From Nymphaea colorata (taxonomy: Eukaryota; Streptophyta; Magnoliopsida; Nymphaeales; Nymphaeaceae), in the NCBI RefSeq assembly GCF_008831285.2, contig NW_022204644.1, forward strand, positions 1 to 16,439: a stretch of 16,439 nt of DNA, written 5' to 3'. The translations under genes and the position numbers were made by a program. How positions within the stretch are numbered: position 1 is the stretch's first letter; each line of letters begins with the position of its first letter. The notes beneath the pieces were generated by a model, which saw nothing but the letters and a program-made list of their open reading frames with translations, ran no database searches and was not told where the DNA came from. Below are positions 9,101 through 16,439 of this stretch, in pieces.

Positions 9101-10772
9101 AGGAATAAAGCATAAGAAAAAGCTTATTTAGATATTAAGAAATTATAGAAAAGCCAAGGATAAATAAATGTTCAAAAAGTAGGTTAGATATATTTTAAGC
9201 CTTTTATCTGAACAGAAGTTTCTAAAAGGACAATTGGTTAAATTTAGCTGGAAATACCTGCACTATTTGTGTGCAGTATTAGATGAATCCCTGTAGGCGA
9301 AATTTTATAGATTTTCAAGTAGTTTATAGAGAGTTCTAATTATTCTTTTCAAAATTTGGAAAAGTGCTAGCGATATCATATTGAATGATTAAGATGTTCG
9401 CTCTAAGATTACCTTATCTGATCTTAATCAATTAATTGATTAAAAAGGAGATTTAATTATGAAAGAGGAGAAATTTGAAGCAAGCGACTAATAGGGATCT
9501 TAAGATCCAAATGAAGATGAGAAGAGTAGGAGCCAGATATATGAATCCTACAAATAGGAAAAAAATGCAAATAATTAATCATCAAGCTCGTAGAGACTTT
9601 CCTCTTTTCTTTCAAAAGCATCTGAAAGCTAAATACCATAAAATTCAAAAATAAGCTCAATCATCTCATCCCATAAAACCAATTCTAGCATTATCGACAA
9701 GATCTATAGCTTGAGCTTTATAAGGAGAACAGAATTATAATCCAGCTTTATACATTCAAAAATCTAAGCTGGTTGTTCAAAGTGTCTTCTCCATTTTATT
9801 ACGAAAAATAAGTTCCTTCGAATTTATTGAAAATCAAAGACTATGTCTGCATCATTTCTTCAAAAACTCATGACATCATGCGCTACTTATCAAGAAAAAA
9901 CTTGGTCTGAAGTTTGTCGCCAAATATTTCATTGAAAGCAGCTGGTGCTAATAATTTGTAAAAACAAGTAGCTCAAATTTGAGATGGAACTAGGAGTAAG
10001 ACCTATCAAATCTCAAAATCGAACTCTTACGAGTCGACCTGATGAACAAATGTATCATTTAATCGAATAAGATTATCGACAGAATCAAAATTGACGGTAA
10101 TTAATTGGAAAGAGAGGAAATCAAAATTGCTCATTACTTTGGGAAAAGGGGACAAAGAGATAATATAATCCTTCTATGCATTGCAGGTGGCATTCTCGAG
10201 CTGTAGGCCCACAATATTTTCCACTTAGACTTGTAACTGCGGAACACGATAAAGGCGGGGCCTGTTTATAAGATTATTGACTTTGATTGGGCCTAGTCTA
10301 CAGAAGGCTAGAAGGCGCTGACCATCGGATATCAGTGTGCTTTGAAAACACTCTTATGATCATAAGGACACTCCTCTCTTACAACATGTAAGATGCTCAA
10401 GAGCACGCTGATTTCAACCAGTTCATCAAAGTTGTTCTGCCAGGTTTGAGTGAGGCCAAAACTGCAGAAATTAGAAGCTTATGCGGGAAAAAGAATGCAG
10501 AAGGAACAGTTTTATCCATTTTGTAAAAGCACGCATATCAGTTCCACCGAAAGCAGTTCAACAGACTGCTCTGCTTTCTCTCAGTTTAGTAGATAATTGG
10601 GAAAGAGTTCAAGAAGCTCAACTTGTATCTAAACCTATTTCTTAATGGAAGAAAAGATTATGGTGAAATTAAAAAAGATTTGGAGAGAGCCTTCAAGGTC
10701 ACCCTAGCGAAATATAAATGGTAAAAACTAAGCTATCTATCAATGTGCAAACATTAATAAATCTTCTATTGA
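6186..10772 (+). CDS. Giant TPR-repeat protein with C-terminal protein-kinase-like domain
   Basis: The ATG at 6186 opens MNFYETNHFGVLYFRVWKQ. With Gln code the protein extends about 1,520 residues to TGA 10770-10772. TPR helices run through 6400-8400: CDLASIYSNLENFEIAEVYM (6660s), YYSAIEKYQQALKMN (7120s), IAKIYMHLGGEEQAIQYCEK (7350s), YLLGQSYLMLGQANFAETEF (7560s), IGLTYLKLEAYAKSIQSLNT (7810s), FHLLDYHSAAKSYINSL (8130s), SLIGLADIYCANRQRQAIQT (8200s). After a helical linker and a Ser-rich segment (from 9460) comes a kinase-like C-lobe: ILELQAHNIFHLDLQLRNTI (HLDLQLRN at 10222-10245 for the catalytic loop HRDLKxxN) and YKIIDFDWAQS (DFD at 10279-10287 for DFG). A canonical Gly-rich loop and VAIK motif were not identified, so activity is uncertain. 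More than ten frame switches occur, many repaired by one base in a homopolymer (for example 7218, 8017, 8893, 9905, 10344). TPRs bind partner proteins. Continuity between TPR and kinase parts is in frame across 9210-9800. Confidence 0.75.
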
Positions 10773-11012
10773 GCGTTGATTTATGATTCTTCATTAATAT
10801 GATTATCTATTAATTATCGGTCATTTTAATTTATAATTTGAACGAAAAAAAAAATGCTGGTATTGCTTAAATATGGTTTAAATATATTTCTTTTTTACAT
10901 TTAGAAAAAACAGTTGTGAGATGTTATTGTGGTTATCATAATGGAAGATCGGCCAGAAATATTAATCTTATATTTTTTTTTTTTTTAATTCTTATATTTG
11001 TAGGCTCGCCAA
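10773..11012. other. AT-rich intergenic spacer with a poly-T run
   Basis: A convergent spacer between the TPR/kinase gene (+) and the Rab-like gene (-). It contains an A-run at about 10846-10854 and a T-run of about 15 bases near 10972-10986. No ORF of note. Both runs could contribute to 3' ends, but this is inference. Confidence 0.5.
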
Positions 11013-11411
11013 TCAGCAAGTTTCATTTTTATCTGGTCTACTAGTTTTTAACTTTTGGAAAGCTAATAGAGCCAAGGAATATGTTCCTGTTGTTTCCCAC
11101 ATTTAGAGCTATAAATATGGCGATTTGTATTCAATATGCAGCGATCTGACGTCTACCAAAACAGTTGAACACCTATCAATATATTTTGCTTCAATGAATC
11201 TCGTGATAAGATTAGTTACTCCTACAAGAGTAGCTCCAACAGAGATGACTTTGATCTTTTGCCCATTAGGCATCTTATATTTAATGTTCAATCCATCAGC
11301 TATATTTCCTTCATCTTAGTTTAAAAGTGATAATATCGATTTGATTGAACAAATTAAGCTACCATTCTAAAAGTAATCAATAATTGTCAATTGAAACCAA
11401 TCAGTTGCCAT
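11013..11411 (-). CDS. Truncated Rab/Ras-like protein with defective P-loop
   Basis: An uninterrupted Gln-code ORF from ATG 11411 to TGA 11015-11013, 132 residues. After an unusual 50-residue N-terminus (MATDWFQLTIIDYFQNGS...) the small-GTPase core begins: MPNGQKIKVISVGATLVGVT, then NLITRFIEAKYIDR, TVLVDVRSLHIEY and LQLQMWETTGTYSLALL. This follows the Rab order of beta-1/P-loop, alpha-1, switch I/beta-2 and beta-3/switch II. The P-loop is GATLVGVT (11237-11214): the Lys of GxxxxGK[ST] is Val. The switch II motif WDTAGQE is WETTGTY. The NKxD and SAK guanine-specificity motifs are absent because the ORF ends after switch II. Loss of the P-loop Lys normally abolishes nucleotide binding, so this is a pseudo-GTPase or a decayed gene. 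It lacks the frame switches seen in its neighbours. Confidence 0.7.
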
Positions 11412-11487
11412 AATCGTAATGATTAGATCAATAAAAAAAATTAAAAAATAAAAAATAAAAATCAGAATTCAAAGCATAAATTATTAT

Positions 11488-11833
11488 CATGATAATGAAT
11501 GTATATTTATGATATTTGAATTGGATCATTGGATGATTATTTCGTCTCTGGGATCTTTGCTTTGCTTAAGATATTGTCTGCTCAGTTCTTTTAGGGAATT
11601 TTAATAGGAGGAGTGGTTACACAGTTCATTTACGAAATCCCGCTCACTCGATTGTCGTGTGAAATACTCTGATTAATTTTTCCTCTTCTATCTTTTGAGT
11701 TAATTGTGGCACTTTGGACATGCTTGTGATCCTTCTTCTTGGAGCTCATTTTTTTGGGTTCTAAATTTTTGAAGGACTAGCTTTAATCTTGCTGATAACT
11801 TGCGAATTCCTCCCAGGAACTGAGTGTAGCTTA
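11488..11833 (+). repeat. Dispersed repeat, copy 2 (matches 5803-6139)
   Basis: Direct-orientation counterpart of copy 1, starting ATCATGATAATGAATGTATA and ending near CTCCCAGGAACTGAG. It forms the 5' part of the longer membrane-protein gene, which suggests this is the parental locus and 5803-6139 the truncated copy. Confidence 0.75.
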
Positions 11834-12907
11834 CTCCTAGTTGCAACAAATACGAAAAGAGTAAAATGGCGTAAGGAATTTGTATAGCTTTTTTTCCGAA
11901 AACAGCCTAGAAGTAAGTATTGCACACAATTAGGACCAAGAAAGTGTATGAATTTCTAATCGTGGAAGCAATCAGGTACCTATTGTCTTCATACTTATTG
12001 CTTTCTGCATAAGAAAAGCAAGCTGCTGAACATGGAACAATAGAAAGAGAAGTAAAAGAAAGCCTTCTTATATTTGATAAAAAGCCAACAAATGTAGGCC
12101 AAGAAAGATGTATTTCCTGATGGCTGCTGATTTTTTCTTGGTTATGATTGTAATGATAATTGCTTCAAATATTTTGAGTAATAATAGAACAAAGTAAAAT
12201 GCTCCGAGCAGATAGAAGTGGTCTGAATTAAGCGGCTTCATGGATTGGACTGAACTGAGAAAAGGATCAATCGATGCAAATCCTTTACTTCTGCTTTTTG
12301 ATCTTTATCTAATTTATACTTGCACTCTATCAGAAATTTGAGAAGGAGCCCAATGAAATTAAATCAATATCACCACCAAAGGAATGCTGCCTCACTGAGT
12401 AAAGCCTATTATCGAAGCCTATTCTAAATATTTGTCCTATGCATCTTCATGTCAAGCTATATCTATAGTATCTGCTCATTATTTTAGAGAACACACTTGC
12501 TAGTCTCTCCTGATATTTGGTATGTTATGTTCAAGGTTGTTCTTTTCCACGACTGATATTAGTATTTGGCGAAATAATCACGATCAAACCTGTGGAATAG
12601 TAGTAGGGTATTCTTACATGGGTATTTGTGAAATTGGAAGAAAAAGTTCCACCGATTTTTGTTTGGTTGAGATTGATAGCTAGTAGTAGGAAGCGACGAC
12701 ATTCACATGGTCCAGCAATCTGACAAGGCGATCAAGATAGTCTGATTATCTACATCATAATAGAAGATTATGCATCATCTCTCTCCAGACCCAAGAATGA
12801 ATGCTGTCGTCATTGAGCAGTATCTTTCTCCAGTGACCTTCAGTCTGTATTTAGCTGCCGGTGGTGGAGAGACCAGGAAGAGGAGGCAGAAGAATATTAA
12901 CATTTGA
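11488..12907 (+). CDS. Polytopic membrane protein, family not identified
   Basis: Coding signal runs through the interval in shifting frames. Pieces in order: GIFALLKILSAQFFQGILIG, GVVTQFIYEIPLTRLSCEIL, LDMLVILLLGAHFFGFQIFE, GLALILLITCEFLPGTE, a basic soluble stretch (NTKRVKWRKEFVQLFFRKQ ... KEKQKKAFLYLIKSQQMQAK), then MAADFFLVMIVMIIASNILS, GFMDWTELRKGS, LYFCFLIFIQFILALYQKFE, FVLCIFMSSYIYSICSLFQR and the C-terminus RMNAVVIEQYLSPVTFSLYL, AAGGGETRKRR to TGA 12905-12907. At least five hydrophobic segments suggest an integral membrane protein. The YEIPLTRL segment faintly recalls acyltransferase-3/NRF C-termini, not enough to name it. Five or more frame switches make the exact start and topology uncertain. 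Parts of 12500-12760 are ambiguous in all three frames. Confidence 0.45.
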
Positions 12908-13090
12908 TTATTAAATAAATACCCAAATACTTAAATATATATAATAACAACTACCTTTGCAATCATCTAAAAAGCTTCGAAATATAAAATGATTATAGCT
13001 AAAAAATCATTTAAAGGTATAGGCCGAAATAATAGGATAATTTAATGAAAAAATTGAGGAAATTTACATATGATAAATAAAAGCATGTAA

Positions 13091-14540
13091 ATGGCGTTTG
13101 AAGATTAAATAGAATAATAAAATAAAAACCCTTCTAGCCAATCTTCTTTTAGCTCATACCCATTTTTTCATATAGGGGGCAAGTTATTCCAAATCCTTTC
13201 CAGACTGCAATCAGAGTAAAATGTATAATATAGCATGCAAGCTAGTAGATCTTGAAGCAAAATGCAATAGCTATATTACGCCTCTCTATTAATTTAACCA
13301 TAAAGCGAAAAACAAAAAGCCCTATTAAAGAATTCACACAAACATTTAATAACCTAAGAGACGCAAAGCTGACGGTGTTTCCAACAAAAAACCAGCTAAT
13401 CACAAGAGATAATCAATAGTATTCTATCATGTAAAACTATCCAATTTCGACAATTCAGCTTTTCAATAAAATGGACTTCTTCCAGTTTTAATCGTTTTTT
13501 TTTCTTTCAAAGTGGCTCGAAGCATTTATCTATTAATCGCTACAAAATAGTTTTGATATTAAATAATTAATCAGCATTTAATGAGAAGACCACTTATTGA
13601 TTAGTAAACTGGAGGCTAAGTTATTGATCAAAGAATAAATTCTATAACAGATGAAGATATGAAGAATTTCTGCTCCAAACCCCAACGTCATGTAGCTCGG
13701 GTTTTGGTTCTTAGTATGTTTGCGAACATTTAGATGACAATTATATAACTTAAATTGGAATGTACCACTTTTCCAGCATAAAGTGGGATAGCCTGATGCG
13801 TCTTTACCTCCGTAAATAAACTTAAATTTAGATGGAAATCCGATAGGAAACAAAGGTGCCAAATATCTATCCAAAGTGGAGCTTGCATCGATGCAAAGGT
13901 TATTCTTAAGTTATAGATCTTCCATTTAGATAAGTGCTATATTGGTGGAGCAGGAATAATCCACTATCCAAGGCCAATGGAGAAACTTGCAACATCTGCA
14001 TTTGGGTAAATTATAAATGATGTAGATCGAAACAAATTTATAGGGGAAGACATCAGGCACATTGTAAGAGGGGCCCTTATGATGCAGATAATATCAAGCT
14101 ATGTAATATCTCATGATTAAGCATCGAACAATCTGCCAGCTGCCACTGTTGTCGAATTGTTACTCGCCTAATATCAAACAAAGACACTGCACGGCCCAAG
14201 TATTTATTACATTATGCAGAAAAAAACTTAATTGAAGGAGAGGCGGCAAAGTAAAAAGGCTGTTTAAAGAAAAACTTCCACACTTGACTATTGGATATTG
14301 GTGATATTCGATAATCCATAAAATCTTAATGATTTTTTAATGTTACTGAGATCTTATAGTAATTATAAGTGTTAATTTTAAGTGCCTTATCTATAATGTA
14401 GATTTAAGATAAACGAATAGCTTAGGAGCATGTAATTAATCTTAGAAACAAATGAATAAAGATATACCTATACTTTTGAATTGAAGCCTCCTAGAATTAA
14501 TTAAATTGAATTTTACAATCGCTATGATTCATACTTAAAA
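13091..14540 (+). CDS. Leucine-rich-repeat protein, copy C, with long C-terminal region
   Basis: The ATG at 13091 opens MAFEDQIEQQNKNPSSQSSF, a Ser/Gln-rich N-terminus, followed by HIGGKLFQILSRLQSEQNVQ. A TGA at 13253 and a frame change follow, then NNLRDAKLTVFPTKNQLITR and STIQLFNKMDFFQFQS. The LRR part starts near 13600 (QRINSITDEDMKNFCSKPQ, matching IADDDIKYLCQN of fragment A), then LNLDGNPIGNKGAKYLSKVE (13810s), LQIFHLDKCYIGGAGIIHYP and DRNKFIGEDIRHIVRGALM. From 13794 one frame lacks TGA for about 380 codons and carries a convincing C-terminal segment, MQLILETNEQRYTYTFELKP then PRINQIEFYNRYDSYLKILT (near 14430-14540). RNI-type LRRs are protein-interaction scaffolds. The 3' end is uncertain: the frame stays open to 14935 but the DNA becomes very AT-rich after 14540 and another gene appears to start at 14695. 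Confidence 0.6.
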
Positions 14541-14694
14541 ATACTAACATAAATTTAACTACTAATTTCTAAATTTCTTTCTCCCATTTTTTAGAATTTA
14601 AAAGATAAGCGTACTCATTATTTTACCTCTATTTAATTAATAAAAATGCATTTCATTCATACTCTTAATTATTAGAGTGTTTTTATAATAATCA

Positions 14695-15911
14695 ATGTTA
14701 ATATTCTTTTGCCTGCTCCTCCTCACTCTTCCAGTCTCCAATCGCTAAATCCAGCCAGAAGGTATTGGATCAAACAACAATTCAACACCACTAATAGCTC
14801 CTTCATGGGTTTGCAAAGAAGCAGCGCCTAAAATTTATACTATGATATAGATAATAGGACTATCTGGATCTTTCTCTTTGATTGCTAGGACTACAAAAAA
14901 TGCAGGAATTTTTTGGAATATTCATCTAATTGAATTAGACAAAGGAGAAACTCTTTCTTCAAATTTCACAATTACTGCTGAAATACCCTACCACTACTAT
15001 CAAAATAAAGATGTTATTTGCAAGATTCCAAAGGAAAAACCAAATATGGAATAAGAAAACCTTTAATGTAACATACCAAGTCTCAGAATAAACTCGTAAA
15101 TGGGTTCTTTTAAATACTGAGGGAATTCTATCAATGAAGTTTAACTAAACGATCCATAAGGTAAATGTTTAGGTGTGGTTGTCAGAATATAAGATCAAGC
15201 ATTAGGTAGCATTCATTTATCTAGATTATTTTTGCTCCAATCTTATTGAGCTAGCCATTTGGTTTGTGATAAAGATACTTTGCATGAGAATTCATCATTT
15301 GACTAAAATGGAAGTGAAGTAACTATATTGGTTAATCTTCTTTCTGTATCTGACTGAAATTTTGAAAAAAATAGGCGAAGCAGAATATGCAAATATCGCT
15401 ATTGTCTCATCTTCATCGTTCCATTGTTATCAAACATTTGCTAATACTAGTATACTTCAACCCAAAAAGTAAAGCATCAGCTGCATCAAAATTATCTTGA
15501 TTCTCTTGTATGCCTTAGTCTTACATCCATTACCACTAAGTAAAAGCCTACCTCTAATTCTTGTAATTGGGTTTCATGTTCTGCAGTTAGTTGCACTTAT
15601 GGTTGAGAGCCAATAACAATAAGAGGGACATAACAGTCTGGTCGACTCAATAATCTACAATTTTTACGTGATTGCAGTGCTTTTCTTATGCAATATTCAA
15701 TTTTAGGATAGCTTTGGAGAAAAGTTCATCGAAATCCCTTATGCCTTTCTCATCTTATCTTGCCTATGCAACTATCAATAAGCTACATTCAATACAAGGG
15801 AGGAATCAAGAAGGCAATAGTGAATATGCATATCGCTTTCAGCTAGGAAACATTGCCAAGAGATGCCTGAAGCGAAAGAAATGTCCCAGAGACGGAATAA
15901 ACATCCAATGA
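14695..15911 (+). CDS. Secreted or membrane protein with N-terminal signal peptide
   Basis: The ATG at 14695 opens MLIFFCLLLLTLPVSNRQIQ, a textbook signal peptide (hydrophobic core, small residue before cleavage). The mature part includes LIELDKGETLSSNFTITAEI, PYHYYQNKDVICKIPKEKPN, DPQGKCLGVVVRIQDQALGS, SHLVCDKDTLHENSSFDQNG and SEVTILVNLLSVSD, with several N-x-S/T sites consistent with export. Between 14780 and 14930 a second frame (NLYYDIDNRTIWIFLFDCQD, YKKCRNFLEYSSN) is also coding-like. After 15355 an in-frame TGA is followed by Cys-containing sequence (NSCNWVSCSAVSCTYG), and the last open frame ends YRFQLGNIAKRCLKRKKCPR to TGA 15909-15911. Several frame switches are needed. No family is recognised. 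The signal peptide is the strongest element; the 3' half is weakly defined. Confidence 0.5.
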
Positions 15912-15994
15912 TCCATCAAATCAAATATAATCCTAAATAAAATAAGTAGATATGCATTTTTATTGAAAGTAGTCTTTTTTATTTCTTTTTTGTT

Positions 15995-16372
15995 TCAGAA
16001 TGTGTAAACAACAATAAAATCAATTTATTATAGTTACCAGTTAGGTCTTAATTAAAATTTTTTATTAATAAATGCTAGTGCTTTCCCAATTACCATTAGA
16101 GATTGGAGTTATTTGTAGTATTAATAATCATGTTCTCTGGGCATAAAATAAATTAGTAAAGATAAGACCTGGCTTAGGTTATCTTTAGCAATTTATGATT
16201 CACCAATCAATCTACAAATTGAATCAATAAACCATAGATGAGCGAAAGTATGAAATTCCATATTAGATAAAGTGCAAGCAGGATATAATTAGCTATTAAT
16301 CACCAAATCAAGGCTACTGCCTTTCGAATTATCTCTCAGCAATCTATCAAGGCTTTTTGTTTCTTTTGCCAT
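15995..16372 (-). CDS. Small unidentified protein, clean ORF
   Basis: An uninterrupted Gln-code ORF from ATG 16372 to TGA 15997-15995, 125 residues, with eleven or so TAA/TAG codons read as Gln. It begins MAKETKSLDRLLRDNSKGSS and continues CTLSNMEFHTFAHLWFIDSI, then DNLSQVLSLLIYFMPREHDY and MVIGKALAFINKKFQLRPNW, helical in character with no signal peptide. The frame is also open upstream to the window edge (GSRNPQFKKQSM), so the true start may lie outside. Unlike the large genes it has no frame switch. Family not recognised. It ends 84 bases from the stop of the convergent secreted-protein gene. Confidence 0.5.
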
Positions 16373-16439
16373 CGACTGTTTTTTAAATTGGGGATTACGT
16401 GAGCCCTAGAAAAGCAAATATACCAATATATGAATTAGT

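Noticed and set aside
9424-9443. 20-base perfect palindrome TTAATCAATTAATTGATTAA
   Set aside because: Composed of simple AT-rich coding sequence (LNQLIDQ) in the TPR/kinase gene; likely chance in this composition.
12670-12740. Segment VVGSDDIHMVQQSDKAIKI resembling the P4-ATPase hinge motif
   Set aside because: Lacks the GDGAND core and lies only about 60 codons from the C-terminus, where a P-type ATPase would still need several membrane spans.
13578-13874. 98-codon minus-strand standard-code ORF
   Set aside because: The plus strand here encodes the LRR repeat with the GNPIGNKGAKYLSKV block shared with two other copies, so the minus frame is a shadow.
14270-14530. Long minus-strand frame without TGA
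   Set aside because: The plus-strand frame over the same bases gives a more protein-like segment (QRYTYTFELKPPRINQIEFY); open frames are easy to get with only one stop codon.
1-16439. Search for telomeric C4A4/G4T4 repeats, transposase motifs, tRNA/rRNA genes and CRISPR arrays
   Set aside because: None seen by eye on either strand; the window has no chromosome end and no recognisable mobile-element gene.

Overview
The window reads as nuclear DNA of a ciliate that uses UAA and UAG for glutamine and keeps UGA as the main stop. Read with the standard code, almost no ORF exceeds 130 codons. Read with TAA/TAG as Gln, long conserved proteins appear on both strands: an arrestin-like protein, a zinc-dependent nucleoside deaminase, leucine-rich-repeat proteins and a very large TPR protein ending in a kinase-like domain. 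Base composition is AT-rich (roughly one third GC by eye) except for a GC-rich island at about 4.35-4.9 kb. There are no bacterial operons, no Shine-Dalgarno pattern, and no telomeric C4A4/G4T4 runs. Several unrelated genes on one molecule, separated by AT-rich spacers and containing broken paralogues and repeats, would suit a micronuclear (germline) contig of a hypotrich-like ciliate, but a multigene somatic chromosome of another Gln-code ciliate is not excluded.

Layout. 1-772 (-): arrestin-like gene, 3' end outside the window. 979-1738 (-): leucine-rich-repeat (LRR) fragment A. 1825-2343 (+) and about 3000-3459 (+): two unidentified genes. 3627-4973 (+): deaminase with an active-type first domain and a GC-rich second half. 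5044-5560 (-): LRR fragment B. 5594-5667: interrupted inverted repeat. 5797-6189 (+): short membrane-protein piece, first copy of a dispersed repeat. 6186-10772 (+): TPR/kinase-like giant gene. 11013-11411 (-): truncated Rab-like protein with a defective P-loop. 11488-12907 (+): longer membrane-protein gene beginning with the second copy of the dispersed repeat. 13091 to about 14540 (+): LRR copy C, the most complete, with a long C-terminal region. 14695-15911 (+): secreted or membrane protein with a signal peptide. 15995-16372 (-): small clean unidentified ORF.

A second property runs through the window: most long genes change reading frame several times, and most switches are repaired by adding or removing one base, usually in a short homopolymer. 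Protein similarity continues across each switch. The simplest reading is uncorrected long-read sequence error. Decay of germline copies is the alternative, and some in-frame TGA codons (2035, 13253, 15355) are not explained by homopolymer slips. CDS coordinates below therefore give the span of a gene, not an uninterrupted frame.

Functionally the genes do not form a pathway. Signalling or scaffold families dominate (arrestin, TPR-kinase, Rab-like, LRR), with one nucleotide or tRNA deaminase-family enzyme and two membrane or secreted proteins. No tRNA, rRNA, CRISPR array or recognisable transposase was found.
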